From Kyrpidia sp. (GTDB lineage: Bacteria > Bacillota > Bacilli > Kyrpidiales > Kyrpidiaceae), in NCBI GenBank assembly GCA_029960885.1, contig JASBVV010000046.1:41895-105894 (forward strand): DNA of 64,000 nt. The letters run 5' to 3'. The notes under the pieces are model-generated. The model was not told the DNA's origin, made no database searches, and worked only from the letters and a program-made list of their open reading frames with translations. Both the position numbers and the translations under genes were made by a program. Below, piece by piece: positions 21,518 through 31,133 of this stretch (the first letter of the stretch is position 1; each line of letters opens with the position of its first letter).

Positions 21518-21834
21518 ACCCAAAACTGGAATCGGGCGTGTTGAACGGTTGCGGCATCTCGATGAACGACAGCGAACAGGCGAGGATCATCGCCGAGGTG
21601 ATGCGCGGCAAGCCCGGAGTGAGAGTTTCGGAAGAACCGGCGTTGATCAATATCGACGCCGACCGCAATCTGGTGTTCGACATGGCGGAGATCTCCGAGG
21701 CCATGGGCACCGCGTTTGACGTCTACCAATTCCAGATTGAAGTCACGGCCTACTACGGACGGCTGGTTGTGCAGGATGACCAGGTGATCCTGTTCGCCAA
21801 CCAGGAAGAAGCCATGAAATATTATCGAGGTTAG
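21514..21834 (+). CDS. sDIMO coupling/effector protein (MmoB/DmpM-like)
   Basis: ATGA overlap with beta; PALINIDADRNLVFDMAEISEAMGTAFDVYQFQIEVTAYYGRLVV. Confidence 0.9.
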   Translation: MNPKLESGVLNGCGISMNDSEQARIIAEVMRGKPGVRVSEEPALINIDADRNLVFDMAEISEAMGTAFDVYQFQIEVTAYYGRLVVQDDQVILFANQEEAMKYYRG

Positions 21835-21865
21835 GCCGGCCGCGATGATGAGACGGGGGATGAAG

Positions 21866-21886
21866 AGCCGGGCGTTCCCGGCTTTT
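21866..21886 (+). terminator. Rho-independent terminator of the sDIMO operon
   Basis: AGCCGGG-CGTT-CCCGGCT-TTT. Confidence 0.75.
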
Positions 21887-21899
21887 CACCCACCTAACC

Positions 21900-22235
21900 A
21901 CGGAGTCAGTGCCCCTGGTTCCCGCCGGGACGTGAACCACATGGCAGCCTCCGAGCGCCGCATGGGCCAACAGACGTTCTTTCTGCCACTGGAGATGGCC
22001 CGATTCCGCCTCATTGCGTGTGGGCAGCCGGGCGTAAATCGCTGTCCTCATCCGTTCCCCGGTCCCCGGGGGTTCCTGCAGAATCCTCCGCGCCTCTTCC
22101 CCCTACCCGGACGGCAACCCAATGCACCGGATTTTTCCCCTGTCTTTCCCACGCTCGAATGCGATCCACCGACACACCGAGCCATATTGCCACTTGGCCG
22201 ATCGAGTAGCGGTCATCCCGGCCATCCGGTGCCCG
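21900..22235 (-). pseudogene. Degraded IS607-type serine recombinase (MerR-like HTH + resolvase N-terminus in different frames)
   Basis: Minus strand: RYSIGQVAIWLGVSVDRIRAWERQGK (HTH), then in another frame RMRTAIYARLPTRNEAESGHLQWQKERLLAHAALGG (resolvase N-terminus). Confidence 0.6.
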
Positions 22236-22436
22236 GAAGGATGATCATGAACAGGGAATCCGGGACTCTCGGGGAATTTTGCGTAACCGTGCTGTCCCCG
22301 GCAGAAAATGAGGGCGGCTGTGCCGCGCACATCTGGTAAAATTTAAAGGTGCGGGACCCGTTCACGGCCCGCCCGGATTCTGGACCGGCACGGCAGTCCG
22401 GATCGTCCGGGACCATCAGAAAGGAAGGGATACGGG

Positions 22437-25277
22437 ATGCCCATCGTTCCATCATCGCGGCCCATTTCCTCCTGGGCGGATTTTTACGGACCCAATCTCG
22501 GGTATGTGATGGATTTGTACGACCGGTATGTCCAAGATCCCCGGTCGGTAGACGAGGACACCCGGACTCTGTTCGAGCGGCTCGGGCCGCCCCCGGCCGC
22601 CGCGGCCCCCGGCGCGCCCGCCTCCGGGGAGGCGGCCTGGGAAGGGATCGTCTCCCCGGGTGTCATCGGCAAACTCACGGCGGCGATGCGCCTGATCGGC
22701 AACATTCGGATCTATGGGCATTTGGCGGCCCGGATCAACCCCCTGGTGGACGAACCGGCCCGGGTGCCGTTTCTTGAACCCGAGGCATACGGGCTGACCG
22801 AAGCAGACCTGGCGGCGCTCCCCGCCCGTTGGGTCTGGCCGGAAGCGCCGCCCGAGGCGCAGACCGCCCTGGATGCGGTGCGCATCCTGCGCAGCCGGTA
22901 CACCGGAACCATCGCCTATGAATTCGCCCACGTGTTCCACGAAGACGAACGCCGCTGGTTGATGGCCAAAGCGGAATCCGGGAACCTGCTCGCCCCCCGC
23001 TCTCCGGAGGAGCAAAAAGCCCTGCTGCGCCGGCTGATCGAAGTGGAAGAGTTCGAAACCTTCCTGCACCGCACCTTCGTCGGGCAAAAGCGATTTTCTA
23101 TCGAGGGCGTGGACATGCTCGTGCCCATGATCGACGGGCTCATCCGCGACGCGGTCCGGGCGGGCGCCAGGCAGGTGCTCATCGGAATGGCCCACCGGGG
23201 ACGGCTCAACGTGCTCGCCCACGTGCTGGATAAGCCCTACGCCAAAATTTTCGCCGAGTTCCACACCTCGCCGAACAAGGATTTGGTGCCCTCGGAGGGC
23301 TCGATGGGGATCAATTACGGATGGACGGGAGATGTCCGGTATCACTTGGGCGCCCGATATGAAGACGGGGCGGTTCACGTCCGCCTGACGTTGGCCAACA
23401 ATCCCAGCCATTTGGAATTCGTCAATCCCGTGGTGGAGGGATTCGCCAGGGCCGCCCAAGAGGACCGCGGTCAATCCGGGCCGCCGCACCAAGACGTCGA
23501 CGCCGCCGCGGCCCTTCTTATTCATGGCGACGCTGCCTTTCCCGGAGAAGGGGTGGTGGCGGAAACGCTGAATCTTTCCCGCCTGGCCGGTTACCGAACC
23601 GGAGGCACGATCCATTTGATCACCAACAACCTCCTCGGGTTCACCACCGAACCCGAGGACAATCGCTCCACCCGTTACGCCAGCGATTTGGCGAAAGGGT
23701 TCGAGATCCCCGTGGTTCATGTCTGCGCCGACGATCCCTTGGCCTGTTTGGCCGCGGTGGACTTGGCCATGGAGTATCGCCGAACGTTCCACAAAGATTT
23801 TCTCATCGATCTGGTGGGATATCGGCGGTGGGGACACAACGAGACGGATGACCCGGTCATGACCCAACCCCTTTTGTACGGCAACATCGCGTCCCACCCC
23901 TCGGTGCGCACCCTGTACGCCCGGAAACTGACCGACGCCGGCGTGGTCCGGCCCGAAGAGGTCCGGGAGATGGTTTCCGCGGTCCAGGACAAGTTGCGCA
24001 AAGCCTATGCCGAAGTGACCTCCGCGGGCGCTCACCCCGATATCCCGGATCCCGCCGGCGCGAGTGACGAAACGCCCGGAGACACCGCCGTGCCCGAGGG
24101 AACCCTGGCGGCGATCAACGACGCCCTCGCAAATTATCCCGACGGGTTTCACGTTTACCCGAAAATCGACCGGATTTTGAAGCGGCGGCGGGATCATTTC
24201 CGGGAAAACCGGACCATCGACTGGGGACACGCCGAGGCCCTGGCTTTGGGAAGTATCTTGCTGGACGGCGTCCCGGTCCGGATGAGCGGCCAGGACACCC
24301 AGCGGGGGACATTCGGCCATCGTTTGGCCGTGTTGCACGATATGCGGACTGGGGAGACATTCGTGCCTCTGCAGCACATCCCCGGGGCAAAAGCTTCCTT
24401 TGCGATCTACAACAGCCCGCTCACCGAGACGGCGGTGATCGGGTTCGAGTACGGATACAGTGTCCAAGCCCCCGAAACCATGGTGATCTGGGAGGCCCAG
24501 TTCGGCGATTTTGCCAACGTCGGCCAGGTGATGTTCGATCAGTTCCTGGCCTCGGGGCGGGCGAAGTGGGGCCAGACCTGCGGCCTGGTGGTGCTGCTGC
24601 CCCACGGGTACGAGGGCCAGGGGCCCGAGCACTCCAGCGCGCGGCTGGAACGGTTTCTGCAGTTGTCCGCCGAACACAACTGGACCGTCGCGAATGTGAC
24701 CACTTCGGCCCAATATTTTCATCTGCTGCGCCTGCAGGCCGCCCGGTTGAAGCGGACACCCCGGCCCCTGGTGATCATGACGCCGAAGAGTTTGCTGCGC
24801 CATCCCCGGGCGGCCTCTCCACGAAGCGATTTTACCGAAGGGCGTTTTCAGCCGGTGCTGGACGACCCGCGCCGGGATCTGGCCAAACCCGAGGTCCGGC
24901 GGCTGCTCCTGTGCTCGGGGAAGGTGGCCGTGGATCTGTTCGCCGCCCTGGAGAACGATCCGGCCGCGGCAAAATCCACGGCGGTGATCCGGGTGGAGCA
25001 GTTGTATCCGTTGCCCGAAGAGGCGCTGGCCGATGTTCTCGGCCGCTACCCGAACGCCAAAGAGGTGAATTGGGTACAGGAGGAACCGAAAAATATGGGG
25101 GCGTGGACCTATATGGCGTCCCGATTATCGGCCGTTTTACCGGCGGGGACGCACGGGCGGTATGTGGGTCGCCCCGAGCGGTCCAGCCCGGCGGAGGGCA
25201 TCGCCGACGCGCACGGCGCCGCCCAGGCGGAGATTGTCCGCCGGGCCATTCGAGACAAAGAGGCCGTTGGCGGTTAG
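22437..25277 (+). CDS. odhA: 2-oxoglutarate dehydrogenase E1 component
   Basis: SWADFYGPNLGYVMDLYDRYVQDP…; IGMAHRGRLNVLAHV; GDAAFPGEGVVAETLNLS. Confidence 0.96.
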   Translation: MPIVPSSRPISSWADFYGPNLGYVMDLYDRYVQDPRSVDEDTRTLFERLGPPPAAAAPGAPASGEAAWEGIVSPGVIGKLTAAMRLIGNIRIYGHLAARINPLVDEPARVPFLEPEAYGLTEADLAALPARWVWPEAPPEAQTALDAVRILRSRYTGTIAYEFAHVFHEDERRWLMAKAESGNLLAPRSPEEQKALLRRLIEVEEFETFLHRTFVGQKRFSIEGVDMLVPMIDGLIRDAVRAGARQVLIGMAHRGRLNVLAHVLDKPYAKIFAEFHTSPNKDLVPSEGSMGINYGWTGDVRYHLGARYEDGAVHVRLTLANNPSHLEFVNPVVEGFARAAQEDRGQSGPPHQDVDAAAALLIHGDAAFPGEGVVAETLNLSRLAGYRTGGTIHLITNNLLGFTTEPEDNRSTRYASDLAKGFEIPVVHVCADDPLACLAAVDLAMEYRRTFHKDFLIDLVGYRRWGHNETDDPVMTQPLLYGNIASHPSVRTLYARKLTDAGVVRPEEVREMVSAVQDKLRKAYAEVTSAGAHPDIPDPAGASDETPGDTAVPEGTLAAINDALANYPDGFHVYPKIDRILKRRRDHFRENRTIDWGHAEALALGSILLDGVPVRMSGQDTQRGTFGHRLAVLHDMRTGETFVPLQHIPGAKASFAIYNSPLTETAVIGFEYGYSVQAPETMVIWEAQFGDFANVGQVMFDQFLASGRAKWGQTCGLVVLLPHGYEGQGPEHSSARLERFLQLSAEHNWTVANVTTSAQYFHLLRLQAARLKRTPRPLVIMTPKSLLRHPRAASPRSDFTEGRFQPVLDDPRRDLAKPEVRRLLLCSGKVAVDLFAALENDPAAAKSTAVIRVEQLYPLPEEALADVLGRYPNAKEVNWVQEEPKNMGAWTYMASRLSAVLPAGTHGRYVGRPERSSPAEGIADAHGAAQAEIVRRAIRDKEAVGG

Positions 25278-25427
25278 TGCCCGGGCCCCTGGCCCGCTCC
25301 GGGACGCCTCCTTCCGTGTGGAAGGAGAAAAAAGATCAGGCCGGCACGGTTGCCGGGCGGGTTTGCATAGATATTCCGGCAACTGTGGATCCCACAGAAG
25401 ACCCGTTTGAGAGACAGTGAGGAGGGT

Positions 25428-26795
25428 GTGTACTTGAGTGACATCAAGGTGCCGGAACTGGGCGAGTCGATTGTCGAAGCCACGATCTTGAATTGGTTAA
25501 AGAAGGAAGGCGACCCCGTGACCAAGGGAGAGGCGGTGGCCGAGCTGGAAACGGATAAAGTGAATGTCGAGGTGGCGGCCGAAGAGGACGGAGTGTTGGA
25601 GTCCATTGTGAAGCAGGCGGGAGAAACCGTGAAGGTGGGTGAAACCATCGCCCGGGTGGCGGCGGGGGCGACACCGGGGGCCGGGAACGCCGCGGCGACC
25701 CTCGCCTCCTCCGCGGAACAGCCGGGGCAAACGGCTCCTTCCGCATCCCCCGAACAAGCGGCTCCCCCGTCTCCGACTGCGCCCTCGGCGTCCGCGGCCC
25801 GGCAGGCCGCAACGGCCGAAACCGGCACCGCTCCCGAGCGTCCCGCCCAGCCCGCGCATCCGGCGGGACCGCCCTCTCGGCCGCAACAGCCCCCTCGAGC
25901 GACAACCCCGTCCCAGAGGCGAAAAGCCCTCGCCCAAGGAACCGCGCCGGTGGAGGGAGCCGCCACCGTCTCGAAAGAAGCGCCTTCGCCCGCCGCGGTG
26001 ACCCCGCCCCCTGCCACACGGACCCCGTCCGCCCCGCCCGGAGCCGCATCTTCCGCTGCTCGGACCGCCCAGGACGCGAACGGCGACCTCGGGCGGGCGG
26101 ACGAAGAACGAATCCCGATGACCCGCCGCCGGCTGACCATCGCCCGGCGGCTCGTCGAGGCCAAACAGGCGACCGCCATGCTCACCACGTTCAACGAGAT
26201 CGACATGTCCGCCGTCCTGGATATCCGCCGGCGGCGCAGGGAGCGGTTCCAAGAGCAACACGGCGTGGGCCTCGGGTTCATGTCCTTTTTCACGAAAGCG
26301 GCGGTCGGCGCTTTGAAAGCCTTCCCGCTGCTCAACGCCGAGATCCGGGGCACCGACATCGTGGTCAAACACCATTATGACATCGGAATCGCTGTGGCGA
26401 CGCCCGCAGGCTTGGTGGTGCCGGTGGTGCGGGATGTGGATCGCCTGAGTTTCGCCGAAATCGAGAAACGGATCGCCGATCTCGCCGGGCGGGCCAGGAC
26501 GGGCGCCCTGCATCCCCAGGAACTCCAGGGCGGTACCTTCACCATCACCAACGGCGGCGTCTTCGGTTCGCTCTTTTCCACGCCGATTTTGAACCCGCCC
26601 CAGGTGGGCATCCTCGGGATGCACGCCATCAAAGAGCGGCCGGTGGCGGCGGACGGCCAAATCGTCCTGCGCCCGATGATGTACGTGGCTTTGTCTTACG
26701 ACCACCGGATTGTGGACGGTGCCGAAGCGGTCCAGTTCTTGGTCAAAGTCAAAGAGTTGATCGAGGATCCCGAATCCCTGTTGCTCGAAGGATAA
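25428..26795 (+). CDS. odhB: 2-oxoglutarate dehydrogenase E2 (dihydrolipoyl succinyltransferase)
   Basis: Lipoyl domain ([17 protein letters not shown]), Pro/Ala linker, catalytic domain ending [19 protein letters not shown]. Confidence 0.95.
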   Translation: MYLSDIKVPELGESIVEATILNWLKKEGDPVTKGEAVAELETDKVNVEVAAEEDGVLESIVKQAGETVKVGETIARVAAGATPGAGNAAATLASSAEQPGQTAPSASPEQAAPPSPTAPSASAARQAATAETGTAPERPAQPAHPAGPPSRPQQPPRATTPSQRRKALAQGTAPVEGAATVSKEAPSPAAVTPPPATRTPSAPPGAASSAARTAQDANGDLGRADEERIPMTRRRLTIARRLVEAKQATAMLTTFNEIDMSAVLDIRRRRRERFQEQHGVGLGFMSFFTKAAVGALKAFPLLNAEIRGTDIVVKHHYDIGIAVATPAGLVVPVVRDVDRLSFAEIEKRIADLAGRARTGALHPQELQGGTFTITNGGVFGSLFSTPILNPPQVGILGMHAIKERPVAADGQIVLRPMMYVALSYDHRIVDGAEAVQFLVKVKELIEDPESLLLEG

Positions 26796-26919
26796 CGCAT
26801 CATCACGAGGTGGTTAGCGTTCCGCTCACCAGTGTCAACATCGCCAAAGGTCGAACGATCCAGAGGCCGTAGGCCCACACGGACCCTGAGCCATGGCGAC
26901 CGTCGCCCCGGCTCCTTTT

Positions 26920-28302
26920 TCACACCGGCCGCACCAAACGCCCGACGGGGTCCCCCACCGGCCGGCCGTCTTCCATCACCTGGACACCCCGGACGAAGGC
27001 GGCCACAGGTGCCCCTTGGCCCGTGAGGCCCTCGTAGGGCTGAACCCGGCTTTTGGAATACAGATCCTCGCCCCGGATGGTCCAGGTCCGCTTGAGATCC
27101 ACCACGGTGAAATCGGCGTCGGCCCCGGGGCGGATCACCCCTTTCACCCCGTAAAGTCCCCAGATCCGGGCGGGGTTCTCCGCCATGAGCCCGACGAGGC
27201 GGTTCAGGCTGAGCCGCCCCCGGACCACGGCATCGAGCATCAGGGGCACCGAGGTTTGCACCCCGCAAAAGCCGGCGGGTACGCTCCAGATGTCCCCGGT
27301 TTTCTCCGCTTCGGTGTGAGGGGAATGGTCCGATCCGACAGCCTGCAACTCCCCGTTGCGAAGAGCCTCCCAGAGTCGATTCTGATGCGCCTGCTCCCGA
27401 ATCGGCGGCAAGATCTTCATTCGCACCCCCGCCCGCTCCCAGTCCCGATCGGTCAGAGTCAAATATTGCGGACAGGTCTCGCCGGTCACCGCCCACCCCC
27501 GCCTCCGGGCCTCGACCACCGCTTCGACCCCGTCCGCCGAGGTCATGTGCAAAATGTGCACGTGCACACCCGCCGCCCGGGCCAAGGAAATGGCCGCCCG
27601 GGTGGTCACCGCCTCGTTCACCGCCGGCCTGGAGCGCAAAAAAGCGGCATAGTCGGCTCCCCCCGCCGCCTTCTCCCGCCGGGTGAGCCGCCCGATCATC
27701 TCCCGGTTCTCGGCGTGCACCGCCACGGGTCGGCCCAGCCGGCCGATGATCTGAAAGGCCTCATAAATCTGTCCCTCATCCGGTGGCGGCAGGATCTCCT
27801 CGCCGGCCGCCGCATCATACACCAACGCCCGGGTCTTTCGGTTGAGCGCGTACCCCCAAAACAGCTTGAACCCGACCACCCCCGCCTCGGCGAGGCCCGG
27901 GAGCGCCCCGGCATTTTCATCCCCGAGCACCATGCCGTACAGACCAAAGTCCACAAACGCCTTCGGCGCGATCTCCCACACCCGGCTTTGAAAACTCTCG
28001 GCGTCCACCACCGGGGGGATGCAGTTGGGCATCTCCAGGACCGTGGTGATCCCCCCGGCCGCCGCCGCCCGGGTGGCATGGGCAAAATCTTCTTTGTGCG
28101 TCAAGCCCGGATCCCGGCTGTGCACGTGTTCATCGATGAGCCCCGGGAGCACGTATTTGCCCGAGGCGTCATACACCCGGGACGCGGAGGCCCCGGCGAG
28201 ATGCCCCAGCACCGAGATTTTTCCGTCCACAACCCCCACATCGCCGGCAAACGTCTCCCGGGGCGTGACGATCCGCCCGCCCCGAAGAATGAGATCAAAC
28301 AT
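26920..28302 (-). CDS. pyrC: Dihydroorotase / dihydroorotase-family cyclic amidohydrolase (allantoinase-like sequence)
   Basis: PGLIDEHVHSRDPGLTHKEDF, AVGSDHSPHT; terminal gene of the pyr cluster. Confidence 0.75.
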   Translation of the reverse strand: MFDLILRGGRIVTPRETFAGDVGVVDGKISVLGHLAGASASRVYDASGKYVLPGLIDEHVHSRDPGLTHKEDFAHATRAAAAGGITTVLEMPNCIPPVVDAESFQSRVWEIAPKAFVDFGLYGMVLGDENAGALPGLAEAGVVGFKLFWGYALNRKTRALVYDAAAGEEILPPPDEGQIYEAFQIIGRLGRPVAVHAENREMIGRLTRREKAAGGADYAAFLRSRPAVNEAVTTRAAISLARAAGVHVHILHMTSADGVEAVVEARRRGWAVTGETCPQYLTLTDRDWERAGVRMKILPPIREQAHQNRLWEALRNGELQAVGSDHSPHTEAEKTGDIWSVPAGFCGVQTSVPLMLDAVVRGRLSLNRLVGLMAENPARIWGLYGVKGVIRPGADADFTVVDLKRTWTIRGEDLYSKSRVQPYEGLTGQGAPVAAFVRGVQVMEDGRPVGDPVGRLVRPV

Positions 28303-28321
28303 CGTACTCGGCCTCCTCAGG

Positions 28322-28489
28322 TCAACTCTGCCCCACCCGGCCGATGGCGTCGGCCAACATCCCGAATCCGATACCGCCGATCACCGCACCGAACAGGGTC
28401 ACCGTCGCGATGCCGCCGGCCCGGGCGGTTTCGCCTCCGCCGGCTCCGCCGCCGCCCGCGCCACCGATGCCGAGATTCCCATGGGACAA
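28322..28489 (-). CDS. Candidate small Gly-rich membrane peptide between pyrF and pyrC
   Basis: Frame encodes (TTG)SHGNLGIGGAGGGGAGGGETARAGGIATVTLFGAVIGGIGFGMLADAIGRVGQS*; a good SD (GGAGGAG) precedes an ATG at 28482 that lies in another frame. Confidence 0.4.
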   Translation of the reverse strand: MSHGNLGIGGAGGGGAGGGETARAGGIATVTLFGAVIGGIGFGMLADAIGRVGQS

Positions 28490-28513
28490 CTCCTCCAATC
28501 TGTTACAGCTTTG

Positions 28514-29374
28514 TTATTTTTCTTTACTTAATCTTGAAGAATATATCCGCTGCACCCTCATCTTGTCTGTTAGATTATCGGCCAAAACCGCCGGCTTCGG
28601 TTTGTCGGTGTTCGACAAAGCCGGCTCCAGGTTCGCGCATTCCTTCAGCACCGCCTCCGCCGCCCGGCGCCAATCGAGGCTGCGCAGAATCGGCCGGCCG
28701 ATGACCAGATATCCGGCGCCCCGAAGCAGGGCCTCCCGGGGGGTGGCCACCCGCCGTTGGTCGTCGCCCTCGGAGCGGTAAAAGTCCGGCCGAATCCCCG
28801 GAACCACCGTGAGAAAGTCCGGGCCGCACACCTCCCGGATCAGGGGGACCTCGTCCGCCGAGGCCACCACCCCGTCCAATCCCGCCCGCCGGGCCAGAAG
28901 GGCGTATCGCCGCACCACCTCGGCCATCGACCCCGGAATCCCGAGCTCTTCGTTCAACATGGGCCGGTCCGTGCTGGTCAACTGGGTGACCGCCACCACC
29001 CGGGGCCGGGGAATCCCCACCTCCGCCGCCTTGTCCGCCACAGCCCGGAGCACCGTCTCCATCATCCGCCGGCCGCCGGCGGCGTGCACCGTCATCACGT
29101 CCACCCCGGCCCCGGTGAGCACCGTCGCCGCCCGGGCCACGGTGTTGGGAATATCGTGCAATTTCAGGTCGAGAAAAATACGCTTCGCCCCGGCCTCTTT
29201 CAGTTCCCGCACAATATCCGGGCCAAAACAGTAGAACAATTCCATCCCCACTTTGAAACTCGGCAGCACCGGAGAAACCGCCCGAACCACCTCCAGGGCC
29301 CGCTCCCGGGTGTTCACGTCCAGGGCCACGTAGATCCGGTCCGCCAATGAAAGATGATGTGCTTGCTCCATCAT
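28514..29374 (-). CDS. pyrF: Orotidine-5'-phosphate decarboxylase
   Basis: [30 protein letters not shown]. Confidence 0.94.
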   Translation of the reverse strand: MMEQAHHLSLADRIYVALDVNTRERALEVVRAVSPVLPSFKVGMELFYCFGPDIVRELKEAGAKRIFLDLKLHDIPNTVARAATVLTGAGVDVMTVHAAGGRRMMETVLRAVADKAAEVGIPRPRVVAVTQLTSTDRPMLNEELGIPGSMAEVVRRYALLARRAGLDGVVASADEVPLIREVCGPDFLTVVPGIRPDFYRSEGDDQRRVATPREALLRGAGYLVIGRPILRSLDWRRAAEAVLKECANLEPALSNTDKPKPAVLADNLTDKMRVQRIYSSRLSKEK

Positions 29375-30348
29375 TTCGCCCTCCACGCCGCTCCGATCAG
29401 CTCCCTCACCGCCCGGACCCCGTGACGCCGGCACCAATCGGTCAGTTCCTCAATGATGTCCACACAGGCGGTGGGATTCATAAAATTGGCCGTGCCCACC
29501 GCCACGGCGCTGGCCCCGGCCATGAGAAATTCCACGGCGTCCTCGCCGCCCGCAATGCCGCCCATGCCGATGACCGGCAAACGGACGGCCTGACTCACTT
29601 CATAAACCATCCGCAGAGCGACGGGCTTGACGGCGGGACCGGAGAGCCCCCCGAAGCCGTTGGCCAGTACCGGCCGGCGCCGCTCCGGGTCGATCCGCAT
29701 CCCCACCAGGGTGTTGATCATAGACAATCCGTCCGCCCCCGCCCGCTCCACCGCCCGGGCCAGAGCCACCACATCGGTCACATTGGGAGAGAGTTTGACA
29801 AACACGGGATGGCGGCTGACCGCTTTGACGGCCGACGTGACTTCGGCGGCCATGGCCGGGTCGGTGCCGAAATGCATCCCCCCGCACCGCACGTTGGGAC
29901 AGGAGATGTTCAACTCCAGCGCCGCCACGTCGGGGGATGCCGCCAGCCGCCGGGCCACCTCCACGTACTCCTCGACGGTGGAACCGGCGACATTCACGAT
30001 CACCGGCACCCCGTACGGCCGAAGGGCCGGCAGCTCCTCGGCGATCACCCGGTCCACCCCCGGATTTTGAAGGCCGATGGCGTTGAGCATCCCGGCGGGG
30101 GTCTCGGCCACCCGGGGCGGCGGATTCCCCGGCATCGCCTCCAGGGTGGTGCCTTTGACAACGATGGCGCCGAGCCGGGAGAGATCGTACCACCGGGCCA
30201 TTTCCCGGCCGTAGGAAAAACATCCGGATGCCGGCATCACCGGGTTTTTCAGGCGAATCCCCGCCACCTCCGCCGACAGGTCGACCACGGGGGCGTCGTG
30301 GTGGAGCTCCTGCCCTTTTCCCTTGCTCCGCGGGTCCGCGTCTTTCAC
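29371..30348 (-). CDS. pyrD: Dihydroorotate dehydrogenase catalytic subunit (PyrDB type)
   Basis: [46 protein letters not shown]. Confidence 0.94.
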   Translation of the reverse strand: MKDADPRSKGKGQELHHDAPVVDLSAEVAGIRLKNPVMPASGCFSYGREMARWYDLSRLGAIVVKGTTLEAMPGNPPPRVAETPAGMLNAIGLQNPGVDRVIAEELPALRPYGVPVIVNVAGSTVEEYVEVARRLAASPDVAALELNISCPNVRCGGMHFGTDPAMAAEVTSAVKAVSRHPVFVKLSPNVTDVVALARAVERAGADGLSMINTLVGMRIDPERRRPVLANGFGGLSGPAVKPVALRMVYEVSQAVRLPVIGMGGIAGGEDAVEFLMAGASAVAVGTANFMNPTACVDIIEELTDWCRRHGVRAVRELIGAAWRAK

Positions 30349-31133
30349 GAAAAGACCACCTCCTCCACCGGAAACACCGGACCGTCGGTGCACACCCGGC
30401 GATACGCCGTGCCGCCGTCCGGGGTGCGGCACAGGTGCGCGCAACCCATGCACACCCCGATCCCGCACCCCATGCGCTCCTCCAGGGAGACGTACCCGGG
30501 CATCCGGCGGCCGAGCCGCTCCTGCAGGGCCCGAAGCATCGGGGTCGGCCCGCAGGCATAAAAACGGTCCGCTCCGTCCACCACGTCGTTGGTCAGGGCG
30601 TCGGTCACCCGCCCCCTCGTCCCGGCACTGCCGTCTTCGGTGACCACCCGGACCTGGCCACGGGCCGCGAGCTCCTCCACCAGCATCACATCCGCCGCCT
30701 CGCGAAACCCCACCACGGAGATCACCGCGGTCCCCTGTCTCCGCAGTTCCCGGGCCAATTGAACCAACGGGGGGACCCCCACCCCTCCGCCCACCAGCAG
30801 GGCCCGCCGGTCTCCGGAATGCAGAGGGAATCCCTTCCCCAGCGGGCCCAGCACATCCAAGGGTTCGCCCGGCCTCCGGTCGGCGAGCCACCGGGTGCCC
30901 GCTCCGATCACGCGGTACACCAGGGCAAATCGCCGATCGTCCGCCGCCTCGCACAGGCTGATGGGCCGCCGCAGCACATGCTCCGTCCCCTCCCCGACCC
31001 GGATATGGAAAAACTGCCCGGGTGTCCAGGAAACAGGGCTCTCCGCTTCGATCCACAATCGACATACATTCCGGGCCACCGAATGCTGATCCACCACTCG
31101 GACCCGCACCCGCCTCACCCTCTCTCTCCCCAT
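30345..31133 (-). CDS. pyrK: Dihydroorotate dehydrogenase electron transfer subunit
   Basis: [23 protein letters not shown]-terminal Fe-[18 protein letters not shown]. Confidence 0.93.
   Translation of the reverse strand: MGRERVRRVRVRVVDQHSVARNVCRLWIEAESPVSWTPGQFFHIRVGEGTEHVLRRPISLCEAADDRRFALVYRVIGAGTRWLADRRPGEPLDVLGPLGKGFPLHSGDRRALLVGGGVGVPPLVQLARELRRQGTAVISVVGFREAADVMLVEELAARGQVRVVTEDGSAGTRGRVTDALTNDVVDGADRFYACGPTPMLRALQERLGRRMPGYVSLEERMGCGIGVCMGCAHLCRTPDGGTAYRRVCTDGPVFPVEEVVFS

Noticed and set aside
26893-28704. 603-aa plus-strand ORF overlapping pyrC
   Set aside because: Low-complexity Pro/Arg/His-rich translation antisense to an intact amidohydrolase.
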